A stretch of 64,000 bases of DNA, from assembly GCA_963819385.1 (NCBI GenBank), contig CAWFVV010000003.1, positions 992,001 through 1,056,000 on the forward strand, given 5' to 3'. The notes under the pieces were generated by a model. That model made no database searches and was not told the DNA's origin. It was given only the letters and a program-made list of their open reading frames with translations. A program made the translations under genes and the position numbers. This DNA is from JAVDCA01 sp963819385 (GTDB lineage: Bacteria; Pseudomonadota; Alphaproteobacteria; Rhizobiales; Xanthobacteraceae). Shown here piece by piece: positions 17,874 through 26,892 of the stretch. The first letter of the stretch is position 1. The number at the start of each line of letters is the position of its first letter.

Positions 17874-18979
17874 ATCACCACCGTCAATCGCCGCGCGGCG
17901 CGTGTGATGCCGGTGTAGAGCCAGCGCGCGCGGCTGTCGCCAAACGCGCGGCTCTCGTCGAACAGCACCACGTCGTCCCACTGCGAGCCCTGCGCCTTGT
18001 GCACGGTGAGCACGTAGCCGTAGTCGAACTCGTCGTAGCGTTTGCGCTGGAGCCAATCGAGCTCCTCCAGCCCGCCCGTGAAGCACTCGCGCCGCACTGT
18101 GACCTTGACGCCGCGGCCGATGCCTTCATCCGGCGTGAGGCGCAAACCGACGGTGCCGGTGCTGCGCGCGGCGCTGCGCTGCTTCACGATCCACAGGCCG
18201 CCGTTGAACAGGCCCTTGCGGCGGTTGTTGCGCAGGCAGACCAGCTTGTCGTCGGCCTGCGGCAACGGGTCCACGAAACCGCGCCGCTCGCGCAGGCGTG
18301 CATTGTAGGAGCGCCGCGTGACGTTGCGCCCGACCAGCACCTGGTCGGCTTCGAGCACGCGCGCGGGATCGAGCGCGTCCTTGCGCACCACCTCGCTGTC
18401 GCCGTAGCGCCCGGGCTCGATCCATTCGCCCTCGCGCACCGCCATCGAGAGGTGGATGATCGGATCGTCGGCCGCCTGGCGATGCACCTCGGTGAGCATC
18501 GCGTCCGGCTCGGCTTCGGTGAAGAAGCCGCCGCCCTGGATCGGCGGCAGCTGCGCCGGATCGCCCAGCACCAGCACGGGCGTGCCGAACGAGAGGAGGT
18601 CGCGGCCGAGCTCGGCGTCGACCATGGAGCATTCGTCGATGACGATGAGGCGCGCCTTCGAGGCGGGTGCCTCCTCCCACAGGTCGAAGCTCGGCGTCTC
18701 CTCGCCGCTCTCGCGCGCGCGGTAGATCATGCTGTGGATGGTCGAGGCGTCGGGGCAGCCCTTGCGCCGCATCACCAGCGCGGCCTTGCCGGTGAAGGCG
18801 CCGAACACGACGGTGCCGTCGACGCCTTCGGCGAGGTGACGCGCGAGCGTGGTCTTGCCGGTGCCCGCATAGCCGAACAGACGGAAGACCTGCGGCGTGC
18901 CGCCGCTGCCAGGCCCCGACTTGAGCCAGTCCGCGGCAGCCTTGAGCGCGGCGTCTTGATGTGGCGTGAAGACCGGCAT
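17870..18979 (-). CDS. RecD-like superfamily 1 DNA helicase
   Basis: A 369-residue ATPase. Walker A GYAGTGKTT is at residues 36-44 (motif I), Walker B is LIVIDECSMVD, motif III is VLVLGDPAQLPPI, and the C-terminal UvrD_C_2-type motif is YGYVLTVHKAQGSQWDDVV followed by RWLYTGITRAA. It has the RecD/Dda-like compact architecture without the N-terminal RecD2 extension, and is a common stand-alone helicase in Alphaproteobacteria, presumably for repair or replication restart. It lies 19 bp downstream of the radical SAM gene on the same strand, so they are probably co-transcribed. Confidence 0.92.
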   Translation of the reverse strand: MPVFTPHQDAALKAAADWLKSGPGSGGTPQVFRLFGYAGTGKTTLARHLAEGVDGTVVFGAFTGKAALVMRRKGCPDASTIHSMIYRARESGEETPSFDLWEEAPASKARLIVIDECSMVDAELGRDLLSFGTPVLVLGDPAQLPPIQGGGFFTEAEPDAMLTEVHRQAADDPIIHLSMAVREGEWIEPGRYGDSEVVRKDALDPARVLEADQVLVGRNVTRRSYNARLRERRGFVDPLPQADDKLVCLRNNRRKGLFNGGLWIVKQRSAARSTGTVGLRLTPDEGIGRGVKVTVRRECFTGGLEELDWLQRKRYDEFDYGYVLTVHKAQGSQWDDVVLFDESRAFGDSRARWLYTGITRAARRLTVVM

Positions 18980-18998
18980 GAGCGATCGCAGCCGGCGC

Positions 18999-20780
18999 TC
19001 AGCCGGCCGACGCCTTCGCGGTCAGCTCCTTGATCTTCCGCGCGTGCTGCACGGCGGAGCGCGCCGCCTCGTTGTGGGTGAACAGCGCGAGCGTCTCGGT
19101 GTCTCCCGCCTCGACCGGCGCCAGCGCCTCGTCGCGGTAATCCATGCGCGCCGGGTCCTTGCGGATGCTGCGCCGCAGGCGCTCGATCATGCGCCACTGG
19201 CGGAAGTATTTCGCCTGCTTGCGCAGCGTCTCGGCGATGAAGCTCGGGTAGAAGCGCCAGGCAGGCTCGACCGGCAGCCCGGGCCGGCGGTCGGTGCGAT
19301 ATTTCAGGCGCAGTATGCCGGCCTGCAGCGGATGCACGTTCTCGATCTCGACCGCGCACGAGAAGCCGAAGATCATGGTCGCGAGGCGCGAGACGCCGAT
19401 GCCGGAGGCGGCGGCGCGTCGCAACAGCCGCTCGATGTGCTCGGGCGAATAGTAGAGCTTCCACGCCATCCGGTAGGCGTTTTCCCATTCGGCGCGCGTC
19501 ATTTTCGGATGCGCGGTCAGCACATGCTCGGCGTCGTAGCGGTTCATGTCCGGATCCATCGGGACTTTCTGCCGCCACAGCTTCTGATGGTCCTCCGAGC
19601 CCGGGAACGGGCTCAGGCAGAAGAACTCGAGGATGTCGAGCGGCAGCTCCTTCTGGATGATCTTGATGTCTTCGACAATGCTTTCCGCCGTGTCGTTCGG
19701 GAAGCCCAGGATGTAGCCCGCATAGGTGATGACGCCGGCGTTCTTCCAGGCGAGCAGCATCTGCCGATATTCGGTGATCTTGTTCTGCCGCTTCTTCGCG
19801 GCCGCGAGGTTGCCGGGATTGATCGTCTCGAGCCCGATGAATACGCGCCGCACCCCGGCGAGCTTCGCCTTGGCGATGAAGTCCGGGTTCTTGTGGCAGA
19901 GGGTGTCGACCTGGATGATGATCTTGAGGTCGCGCGGCGTGCCCTTCACGCTTTCGCGCACCTCGATGATGCGGTCGAAGATCGGCTCCCAGTCCTTATT
20001 GCGGGCGAAATTGTCGTCGGTGATGAAGAACCAGCTCACGCCCTGATCGAGATTCATCCGGATCAGGCGTTCCACGTCGTCGGGGGTGCGCTTGCGCGAC
20101 TTGCGCCCCTGCACGTTGATGATGGTGCAGAACGAGCATTCGAACGGGCAGCCGCGCCCGGCGTCGAAGCTCGTCATCAGATTGTAGGTGCGCGTCAGGT
20201 ACTGCTTGGGCAGCACCGGCGGCGGCATCGCCTCGAGGCCGGGCAGGGCCTTGAGGTAGTTGTAGATCGGCTTGAGGCTGCCGTTCGCGACGTCGCGCAG
20301 GAGGTCGTCGCAGTGCTCTTCCAGCTCGCCGGCGTAGAGCGAGATGCCGAGATCGAGCGCGGTCTTGAGGTCGTCCTGCATCTCGTCGAGCATCGCGAGG
20401 CAGCCCGACACGTGGAAGCCGCCGACCACCACCGGGATGCCGGCCGCCCGCAGCGGCCGCGCGATGTCGAGCGCGCGCGGGAACTGATTGCTTTGCACGC
20501 CGATCAGGAAGACGACGCCGAAGTTGCCGTTGCGGCGGAAGCGTTCGACGATCCGCGCGGGGCGGATGCGGGTGTTGATCTCGTCCACCGCGTCGATGTC
20601 GATCTCGACATCGCCGAGCGCGCGGCGCTCGCGCGCGTCGGCGATGAGCCCATAGACCGCGGCGAGCGAGTTCGACGGAATGAAGGAGCGCATCCACTGG
20701 ATGACGTAGCCGTCGTCATCGTAGTGGGACGGCTTGATCAGGACGGCTTGGAAGCGGCGCGACGTCGATGGCGATTGCAT
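18999..20780 (-). CDS. B12-binding domain radical SAM protein
   Basis: A 593-residue protein. The N-terminal ~190 residues form a cobalamin-binding-like Rossmann domain (FGVVFLIGVQSNQFPRALDI, GIPVVVGGFHVSGC). The radical SAM cluster CxxxCxxC is GRGCPFECSFC, cysteines 211, 215 and 218. Downstream are WFFITDDNFARNKDWEPIFD, IQVDTLCHKNPDFIAKAKLA, VFIGLETINPGN and the GYILGFPNDTAESI segment. Such enzymes typically perform radical C-C or methyl transfer chemistry; the substrate is unknown. The start has a GGAGGAGG site 7 bp upstream. Confidence 0.92.
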   Translation of the reverse strand: MQSPSTSRRFQAVLIKPSHYDDDGYVIQWMRSFIPSNSLAAVYGLIADARERRALGDVEIDIDAVDEINTRIRPARIVERFRRNGNFGVVFLIGVQSNQFPRALDIARPLRAAGIPVVVGGFHVSGCLAMLDEMQDDLKTALDLGISLYAGELEEHCDDLLRDVANGSLKPIYNYLKALPGLEAMPPPVLPKQYLTRTYNLMTSFDAGRGCPFECSFCTIINVQGRKSRKRTPDDVERLIRMNLDQGVSWFFITDDNFARNKDWEPIFDRIIEVRESVKGTPRDLKIIIQVDTLCHKNPDFIAKAKLAGVRRVFIGLETINPGNLAAAKKRQNKITEYRQMLLAWKNAGVITYAGYILGFPNDTAESIVEDIKIIQKELPLDILEFFCLSPFPGSEDHQKLWRQKVPMDPDMNRYDAEHVLTAHPKMTRAEWENAYRMAWKLYYSPEHIERLLRRAAASGIGVSRLATMIFGFSCAVEIENVHPLQAGILRLKYRTDRRPGLPVEPAWRFYPSFIAETLRKQAKYFRQWRMIERLRRSIRKDPARMDYRDEALAPVEAGDTETLALFTHNEAARSAVQHARKIKELTAKASAG

Positions 20781-20974
20781 CCGCAGCCTCCTCCCCCCGG
20801 TACGACTTCGACCCCAACTGCCCTATCTCTCTACTAGACCGCGCAGGCTTTGATAAGCGCCATTGATTTGTCGGGGGAAATTTAGCCTGCCGACGGCTTA
20901 TGGCGCATGTACTTGTCGGCGAACCGGTGCCCACCCAGGATCAAGTCCGGGGCAGGCTTTCGCCGGAACATGCG

Positions 20975-21313
20975 CTACAGGGCCGGGAACCGGTGTCGCC
21001 CGTCCGGTCCGAGCGGCAGCGGCTTGGTCCACGCGGCGGCGGCGAGCGGCAGCTCGCCGTAGAGGTGCGGAAACAGGGCGCCGCCGCGCGAAGGCTCCCA
21101 TTTCAGCGCCGGCCCGAGCTTCTCGGCATCGACGGCCACCAGGACGAGATCGTCCGCGCCGGCGAAATGCTTTGCGGCGGTCTCGCGCACCTGGTCGGCA
21201 GTGGAAAAGTGGATATAGCCGTCGGCATGGTCGACCGGCGCGCCGCGAAAGATGCCCTCGCGCTCGGCCTCGGCCCAGAGCGCGCGCGGGCAGATCTTGT
21301 AGACGAGGGTCAT
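20975..21313 (-). CDS. DUF952 family protein
   Basis: A 112-residue protein with the complete DUF952 pattern: VYKICPRALWAEAEREGIFR, DGYIHFSTADQVRETAAKHF, DLVLVAVDAEKLGPALKWEP and GALFPHLYGELPL. The family is common in Alphaproteobacteria and has an ADP-ribosyltransferase-related fold; function unknown. I use the ATG at 21313; the longer upstream extension has no family similarity. Confidence 0.9.
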   Translation of the reverse strand: MTLVYKICPRALWAEAEREGIFRGAPVDHADGYIHFSTADQVRETAAKHFAGADDLVLVAVDAEKLGPALKWEPSRGGALFPHLYGELPLAAAAWTKPLPLGPDGRHRFPAL

Positions 21314-21456
21314 GGACTTACCTCGATGCGGCGAATTTGCCGCCAATTTTCGTGAAAATGCGCGGAAAAACGCAGCGTCCGCATTTGGCCGTCTGCAAGC
21401 ATTGATCGGGTAGCCATACCGGTCGGCGGAACGAGGTTGGTGGACAAGGTTCATCC

Positions 21457-21738
21457 ATGATCAAGGAACGGCGCAGGTCGGTGCGCTACAGCTTCAATCG
21501 CTATGCGCGCATCCAGGCCGAATTGGCCGGCCCCTCGCGCGATTGCCTGATCGTCGACATGTCCGAGACCGGGGTGCGGCTGCATGCCGAGCTCGCCGAC
21601 GTGCCGGGTGAGTTCACGCTGGTGGTCACCGGCGCGGAGCGCCCGCGCCGGACCTGCCGCGTGGTGTGGCGGCTCGGCTACGAGATCGGCGCCGAGTTCA
21701 CCGACTTGCAGCGCGAGCCCGCGCGGGCGAGCGGCTGA
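21457..21738 (+). CDS. PilZ domain protein
   Basis: A 93-residue stand-alone PilZ domain. It begins MIKERRRSVRYSFNRYARIQ with the RxxxR c-di-GMP contact (RRSVR) and contains IVDMSETGVRL, the D/NxSxxG motif, followed by a CRVVWRLGYEIGAEF ending. It probably binds c-di-GMP and modulates a partner; the partner is not evident locally. It converges on the cupin gene with only 3 bp between the stops. Confidence 0.9.
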   Translation: MIKERRRSVRYSFNRYARIQAELAGPSRDCLIVDMSETGVRLHAELADVPGEFTLVVTGAERPRRTCRVVWRLGYEIGAEFTDLQREPARASG

Positions 21739-21741
21739 CGG

Positions 21742-22164
21742 CTACGCCACCTCGGCCGTGACCAGCGCCGGGTGGGCGCGGAAAAATTCGGCGTCCTCCG
21801 GCTTCTGCTTCCAATCCTTGTCGTGGCGGTTCTCCATGTGCCGCGTCGACATGTCGTCGCCGTAGCGCACGCGAAAGAGCAACGTGCGCTGCGGGCCGTT
21901 GATGTATTCGTGCAGCTCGCCCTTCGGGTGCACCACGAAGGAGCCCGGCACCACGTCGATGGTGCGCGTCGGCGTGCGCATCTTGCCGCCGCCCTCGTAG
22001 CAGAAATAGATCTCGGTCGCGTGCGGATGGGAGTGGTACGGGCTGATCTGCCCCGGCTCCCAGCACGCAACCGTCACGTCGCCTTCGCCGACCTTGCCGA
22101 GAATCTTCTCGACGTGGTGCTTTGGATTCCACTCCTGCTCTTTCTCGAGATCGAAGACGTGCAT
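21742..22164 (-). CDS. Cupin domain protein
   Basis: A 140-residue single cupin. Metal-binding motif 1 is visible as PYHSHPHATEIYFCYEGGGK (GxHxHxxxxE-like) and motif 2 is PGSFVVHPKGELHEYINGP. Probably a metal-dependent dioxygenase- or isomerase-like small-molecule enzyme; the substrate is unknown. It is divergent from the amidohydrolase gene at 22338 and the two may act in the same aromatic pathway (inference). Confidence 0.88.
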   Translation of the reverse strand: MHVFDLEKEQEWNPKHHVEKILGKVGEGDVTVACWEPGQISPYHSHPHATEIYFCYEGGGKMRTPTRTIDVVPGSFVVHPKGELHEYINGPQRTLLFRVRYGDDMSTRHMENRHDKDWKQKPEDAEFFRAHPALVTAEVA

Positions 22165-22337
22165 GCAACGCTCCCTGGTGCACCTTGCTTGTGGCCCGGC
22201 GGCGCTGTTCGCGCCGGGCGTCGGCATGTTAGCCCATTTGCATCGCAAGTCATGGCCCGGATCGGGCCGAGGCGGCCGTGACAGCGGCGGCCGTGCTTGA
22301 TAGGAACACCCGTCAACCGCGGGAATGGAATCGCATC

Positions 22338-23303
22338 ATGCTCAAGAAGCCGAACTGCCCGGTCATCGCGATCGAGGAGCACTACTGGGATCGCGAATTG
22401 GCGGCGACCTATGCGGGGGTCGAGAGCGTGCGCAATCCCGAGATGATGAACCGGCTGTTCGATCTCGGCGACTTGCGCATCAAGGAGATGGACGAGGCCG
22501 GCGTCGACGTCCAGCTCATCTCGCACGGCGCGCCCTCGGCGCAGAAGCTCACCACGCCCGACGCGGTCGCGCTGGTGCGGCGCGTCAACGATCGGCTCGC
22601 CGAGGCGGTCGCCAAGCACCCGACGCGCTTTGCGGCGTTCGCCACGCTGCCGACGAGCGACCCCGCGGCCGCGGCCGACGAGCTCGAGCGCACGGTCAAG
22701 CAGCACGGCTTCAAGGGCGCGATGATCCACGGCCTCGCCAACGGCATCTTCCTCGACGACAAGCGCTTCTGGCCGATCTTCGAGCGCGCCGAGAAGCTCG
22801 ACGTGCCGCTCTACCTGCATCCCGCGATGCCGCACCAGCAGGTGAGCGACGTCTACTACAAGGAATACGCCAAGGAATTCCCGATGGTGGTCCGCGCCGC
22901 CTGGGGCTTCACGGTCGAGACCGCGACGATCGCGATCCGCCTCGTGCTCGGCGGCGTGTTCGAGAAGTATCCCAATCTCAAGATCGTGCTCGGCCATCTC
23001 GGCGAGACGCTGCCGTTCCTGGTCTGGCGCATCGATCAGGCGCTGTCGCGGCCGGGCGTCAAGCAGATCGGCTTTCGCGACATCTTCTGCCGCAATTTCT
23101 GGATCACCACGTCGGGCAACTTCTCCAATCCGGCGCTGTTGTGCTGCGTGATGGAGATGGGCGTCGACCGCATCCTGTTCGCGATCGACTGGCCGTTCGT
23201 GCCCAACCCGCCCGGCACGCGCTGGATGGAGAGCGTGCCGCTGTGCGACGAGGACAAGGCCAAGATCCTGAGCGGCAACGCCAAGCGGCTCTTCCGCCTG
23301 TGA
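22338..23303 (+). CDS. Amidohydrolase_2 family protein (ACMSD / gamma-resorcylate decarboxylase type)
   Basis: A 321-residue TIM-barrel enzyme. The N-terminal IAIEEHYWD carries the ExH variant of the metal motif (Glu13 and His15) typical of resorcylate decarboxylase-like enzymes. Further ligands are His161 (YLHPAMPHQ), His220 (VLGHLGE) and Asp284 (FAIDWPF). NLKIVLGHLGETLPFLVWRI is the family's best-conserved block. It probably catalyses non-oxidative (de)carboxylation of an aromatic acid, with a divalent metal; the exact substrate is not readable. Confidence 0.9.
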   Translation: MLKKPNCPVIAIEEHYWDRELAATYAGVESVRNPEMMNRLFDLGDLRIKEMDEAGVDVQLISHGAPSAQKLTTPDAVALVRRVNDRLAEAVAKHPTRFAAFATLPTSDPAAAADELERTVKQHGFKGAMIHGLANGIFLDDKRFWPIFERAEKLDVPLYLHPAMPHQQVSDVYYKEYAKEFPMVVRAAWGFTVETATIAIRLVLGGVFEKYPNLKIVLGHLGETLPFLVWRIDQALSRPGVKQIGFRDIFCRNFWITTSGNFSNPALLCCVMEMGVDRILFAIDWPFVPNPPGTRWMESVPLCDEDKAKILSGNAKRLFRL

Positions 23304-23322
23304 CGCGGTGCGCGCGCGTGTT

Positions 23323-24237
23323 CTAGCGCCAATCCTGCTGAGCCGGGTTGGTCCCGGCGCCTTGCGTCGTCTTCGGCAGATCCACCGGGAAGCCGGTCTG
23401 CGCGGCGGGCGCGAGGCGCGTGCGTGCGACGCGGGCGCTCTTCTCCTTCTTGTGCGGCTCCTTGCGCGCATGGCTCTTGGCGCGATGATGGGGCTTCGCC
23501 TCCGTGCGCGTCTCCGTCGCCTTGATTGCAGCCGTCTCGCCGCTGCCGGACTGCACATTCGCGACCTGGGTGGCTCCGCTCGCGGCGGCCGGCGTCGGAG
23601 CAGGCTCGGCCGTGGCGGCGGGCGCCTCAGGTATCTGGGCTGGCGCGACTTGCGGCGACGGTGCGCTCGCGGGTTCGGTGATCGCGGCCACGGGCGGCGC
23701 CGCGGGGGCCTCGGCCGGTATTGCGGCGGGCGCGCTTGCGACGGCGGGAGGCTCGTCGGGCGGAGGCAGGGGGGCTGCCGCCGGCGCGCTGGCGACGACG
23801 GTCGGAGCCGGTTGCGCCGCGGGCGGCGAGCTCGGAGCGGTGTCAGCGGTTGTCTCGCCCGGAGGCGGCGGTAGCGCCGGTGCGGCGGTATCGACGGCCG
23901 GCGCGGGCGCGAGCGCGGGGCTGGCGGCAGGCGCGCCCTCCGCCTCGGCCGCCTTCTGGGCGCGCTCCGCATACTCGACAACGGCGCGTGCCGGGGCCGT
24001 CGGCAGGTCGCGCAGCCGCTGCAACTCGTCGGCACGGCGCGTATAGGCGAGCAGCTGGACGTGCTGCCAATCCGAGTCTTCGACGATCGCCTGGCGGACC
24101 AGCGGACGGCTTATGCTCGGAACCCCGGCGAGAGGCTCGCCGGGATCGCGCGTCGCAATCACGCCGGCGCTGATCGTCAGCACCGCCGCACAGGCGGCGA
24201 TCATGGTCGCGAAGATCACTTTGAGTGTCGGCAGCAT
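23323..24237 (-). CDS. Pro/Ala-rich membrane-anchored hypothetical protein
   Basis: A 304-residue protein. An N-terminal hydrophobic segment (LKVIFATMIAACAAVLTISA) acts as signal anchor. Next comes a short structured part (residues about 45-95, LVRQAIVEDSDWQHVQLLAY), about 130 residues of Pro-Ala-rich sequence, and a basic tail (HHRAKSHARKEPHKKEKSAR). The layout suggests a periplasm-spanning, envelope-associated protein. I do not recognise a family; low-complexity composition makes similarity searches unreliable. Confidence 0.7.
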   Translation of the reverse strand: MLPTLKVIFATMIAACAAVLTISAGVIATRDPGEPLAGVPSISRPLVRQAIVEDSDWQHVQLLAYTRRADELQRLRDLPTAPARAVVEYAERAQKAAEAEGAPAASPALAPAPAVDTAAPALPPPPGETTADTAPSSPPAAQPAPTVVASAPAAAPLPPPDEPPAVASAPAAIPAEAPAAPPVAAITEPASAPSPQVAPAQIPEAPAATAEPAPTPAAASGATQVANVQSGSGETAAIKATETRTEAKPHHRAKSHARKEPHKKEKSARVARTRLAPAAQTGFPVDLPKTTQGAGTNPAQQDWR

Positions 24238-24442
24238 GGCATTGGCCGCGTCGATGGACGTTCGCTCCGGCGTCGGGCCCTCTCCATCGCGCGAATCACT
24301 TCATAACAGAGTCGCTCAAGAAGGTGAATCGGTCGAGAGTCAATAAGCAAAGGGAACCGACGCGGCGGCGATGCTCGACGCAGTCCGAGAACAGCGCGGC
24401 GTTGTTTGCCCGCCGCTCGCCTGCTACGTTCCGCGCTCCGGC

Positions 24443-24515
24443 GGGCCCGTAGCTCAATGGTCAGAGCTAGCGGCTCATAACCGCTTGGTTGCAGGTTCGA
24501 GTCCTGCCGGGCCCA
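24443..24515 (+). tRNA. tRNA with anticodon CAU (probably Ile2, otherwise Met)
   Basis: A full 73-nt cloverleaf: acceptor GGGCCCG/CGGGCCC, D-stem GCTC/GAGC, anticodon stem AGCGG/CCGCT with loop CTCATAA (anticodon CAT), T-stem GCAGG/CCTGC with loop TTCGAGT, discriminator A. The 3' CCA is not encoded (ACCG follows). The anticodon-stem and variable region (CTTGGTTGC) resemble the lysidine-modified tRNA-Ile2 more than elongator Met, but the call is not certain. It marks the left edge of a probable genomic island; a related 3' half recurs at 62325-62369. Confidence 0.93.
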
Positions 24516-24657
24516 CCGTGAATTCACTCGACTTTTCGGCTTGGCCGAAATGCCGACTCCGTCTCAACCAATGAAACGTTCTGGCCTTGTTGCCGCTAGC
24601 GCAAGGCGGCGTTCTGCGATTGTTTCGAGCTGATCGCGTCGCCGGCGGCGCACGTGG

Positions 24658-25136
24658 TCAGGGTGGTGGTGGCCGTAGACGCCCTCGAGAACCTCGTTCG
24701 ACATCCACCGAGCCTTTGCTCTGGAGAAGGATGAGCAACTGGTCGGCGCCGCGCGCGACCAGGGCGAGCCCCCGCGTCATGACGAACGCCGTGCCCTGAG
24801 AGCGCATCAGGATCGCGCGAGGCGTCGCATAAGTGCGGGTGGAGAGGGTGAAGCGTTCTGCGACGGACCGGGCAGCGACAGCGTGTAGAGATGCGGGATG
24901 GTGTCGCGAAAAGCATGCCGGATCCGCGGGCCGTAATCGCCATGCGGATTGGTATCTAACCCTCGCAGCTTTGGCGACGAGCCGCCATCACCTTTGTCCG
25001 TCACGGACAGCTCCGCAGCGACGTCTGTCTGCCAAACGTTGATGCTCGAAAAGATTTCCATCGGCGTAAGTACAGAAACCTTCAGATCCGCATCCGAGAT
25101 AGGTACGGGACTTTCAACGTCGCTAGATTTGTTCAA
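24658..25136 (-). pseudogene. Truncated duplicate of the AraC-type regulator (N-terminal half only)
   Basis: The frame starting MNKSSDVESPVPISDADLK joins TDVAAELSVTDKGDGGSSPK and LRGLDTNPHGDYGP, clearly homologous to the intact regulator at 25353-26519. After a frame break near 24853 the homology continues (SRTYATPRAILMRSQGT-like, then ARGADQLLILLQSKGSV) to a stop at 24658. The DNA-binding half is missing. It is a partial gene duplication lying between the tRNA and the intact copy. If expressed it could only supply an N-terminal domain. Confidence 0.8.
24715..25047. repeat. Direct repeat partner of 26132-26478 (regulator duplication)
   Basis: This DNA is closely similar to 26132-26478, both beginning CCACCGAGCCTTTGCTCTGG and ending at an ACGTTGATGCTC stretch. 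The copies are about 1.4 kb apart in the same orientation and differ by point changes and small indels, so the duplication is not fresh. Confidence 0.8.
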
Positions 25137-25352
25137 GTAGATGCTACCGCGCCGAGAGGGGGAGCTATTTGTCGGGCAAGCTCATTTCCAGTCATTCCAC
25201 AGCGCCTGGTGCAAAGTCCGAAAGTTGGCAGGGCTCCACTTCCAGGGCGGATTGTCGCCAAGCTAAGGGGAACATCGCCTTTGCGCGTGTCTGGGCCAAG
25301 TCGGTCGCCGTTTTTCCATTCGTGGATGGGCAGGCTCGGAATTGCGCTGCGC

Positions 25353-26519
25353 TCAACCCGAGCCACTGGATTGTTTCGATCCCCTCAACCCCTGCTGCCG
25401 CCATAAGAAGGCATCCGGGTCGAAGCCGTCGGCCATGAGCCGCGCTTCATGCCAGTCGAGGTCCTGTCGACGGACGAGCGTACGGTACTGGCGCGGCGAT
25501 ACGCCGAAGCGCGCTCGGAATGCGCGGCTGAACTGGCTCGTGCCGCCAAAGCCGCAGCGCCTGACGATCTCCTTTTGCGAGTACTCGTCCTTGTTGTCCT
25601 CCAGCATGAGCCGCAGAGCCTCGTCGAGCCGACGCTTCAACAACACGACGCGAATGCCGCCTTCGGCCGCCAGGAGCCGGTAGAGCGACGCGCGCGAGAG
25701 CTTGGCCCCCTCGGCGATCTCATCGGGCCCAAGTTGCGCGTTCGCAAGATGCGCGTCGATGTAATCCAGCGCGGCCCTTCTCCGCAACTTCATGTAATCC
25801 AATTCCTCGCCCGCCAGCCTTCCGCGCGCGCACGCGGTCGTCAGCGCCACGATGACCTCGATCGCCGCCTCGGCTTCGCTCATCGTCAGATGGTCGGCGT
25901 GCGCATAAAATGCCTGCAGCGCTGCGCCGATCAGACCCGACGCGCCGCTCCCGCGCGGAAAGACAAGACCGTGCGGCTCCATGGCCAGCAGTGCCGCGGG
26001 CACGCTCTCGCGCGCAACGACAATCATCAGATTCTCGTAGTCGGTCACCGCACTGCGGAACGGCCGCGCATAATCGAAGATCGCGACATCGCCCGCCTCG
26101 ATACGCCCGCGCCGCGCGCCACAGTCGGTTTCCACCGAGCCTTTGCTCTGGAGCAGGATGAGCAGCTGGTCGGCGCCGCGCGCAACCAGGGCGGGTCCCC
26201 GCGTCATGATGAACGCCGTGCCCCGAGAGTGCATCAGGATCGCGCGGGGCGCCGGATAGGTGCGGGTGGAGAGGGTGAAGCGTGCTTCCTCCGACGGGTC
26301 GGGTAACGACAGCGTGTAGAGATGCGGGACGGTGTCGCGAAAGGCATGCCAGAGCCACGGGCCGCAATCGCCCTGCGGATTGGTATCTAGCCCGCGCAGC
26401 TTGGGCGGCGAGCCCGCCTCACCTTTGTCCCTCACGGACAGCTCGGCGGCGACGTCCGTCTGCGAAACGTTGATGCTCCCCTTGGCCATAATGCTGCCGC
26501 TGCCCCTGTCCTCGGCCAT
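25353..26519 (-). CDS. AraC-family transcriptional regulator
   Basis: A 388-residue regulator. The N-terminal half (VAAELSVRDKGEAGSPPKLR, ADQLLILLQSKGSVETDCGA, GDVAIFDYARPFRSAVTDYE) resembles the AraC_binding_2-type sensing domain. The C-terminal double helix-turn-helix is clear: LGPDEIAEGAKLSRASLYRL and EYSQKEIVRRCGFGGTSQFS followed by RAFRARFGVSPRQYRTL. The start is uncertain: ATG 26519 or the internal ATG 26489. It is divergent from the giant gene at 26893, with 373 bp between them, so it is the obvious candidate for its regulator (inference). Confidence 0.9.
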   Translation of the reverse strand: MAEDRGSGSIMAKGSINVSQTDVAAELSVRDKGEAGSPPKLRGLDTNPQGDCGPWLWHAFRDTVPHLYTLSLPDPSEEARFTLSTRTYPAPRAILMHSRGTAFIMTRGPALVARGADQLLILLQSKGSVETDCGARRGRIEAGDVAIFDYARPFRSAVTDYENLMIVVARESVPAALLAMEPHGLVFPRGSGASGLIGAALQAFYAHADHLTMSEAEAAIEVIVALTTACARGRLAGEELDYMKLRRRAALDYIDAHLANAQLGPDEIAEGAKLSRASLYRLLAAEGGIRVVLLKRRLDEALRLMLEDNKDEYSQKEIVRRCGFGGTSQFSRAFRARFGVSPRQYRTLVRRQDLDWHEARLMADGFDPDAFLWRQQGLRGSKQSSGSG

Positions 26520-26892
26520 CGCACCAATCGTAGCACGGCAACGCGGCGTGTAGAGCGATCGCGTTTTCGGACCTCCAACAGGGAGCAACAGCAACCTGGG
26601 CGAGATCGCCCCGGACTTTGCGCGCTTTTATCGCATACCGCTTTATCCGGCGGCTAAAGGACGCAACTCTCGACGCGCACTCCACGTGAAGTTGACACTC
26701 GAGATCAATTCATTGACACGGCGTCTCAAGCTTTAGGGTTACGTCGATTTTCTCTTGCACCACAGCGCAGCGAAAGGCTCTTGTCTCTCAACGACGGAGG
26801 CGGGCGATTGCTACAGACCACTTTGAGTTACCCGCCAAATCTGTCAGATGATGCCGCAAGCGCTGCGCTGAGGCGGTGGGCAGGGGGTTGTC
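26520..26892. promoter_or_regulatory. Divergent control region between araC-type gene and giant gene
   Basis: Two TTGACA boxes occur 21 bp apart (26692-26697 and 26713-26718). The second has GGGTTA after a 17-bp spacer, a poor but possible -10. The region looks less GC-rich than its surroundings. An AGGGGG ribosome site precedes the ATG at 26893. No coding frame is convincing. Promoter assignment is tentative; AraC-type operator half-sites were not identified by eye. Confidence 0.35.

Noticed and set aside
18966..20837. 623-codon plus-strand frame opposite the radical SAM gene
   Set aside because: The minus strand has the CxxxCxxC cluster and a good ribosome site; the plus-strand product has no recognisable motif.
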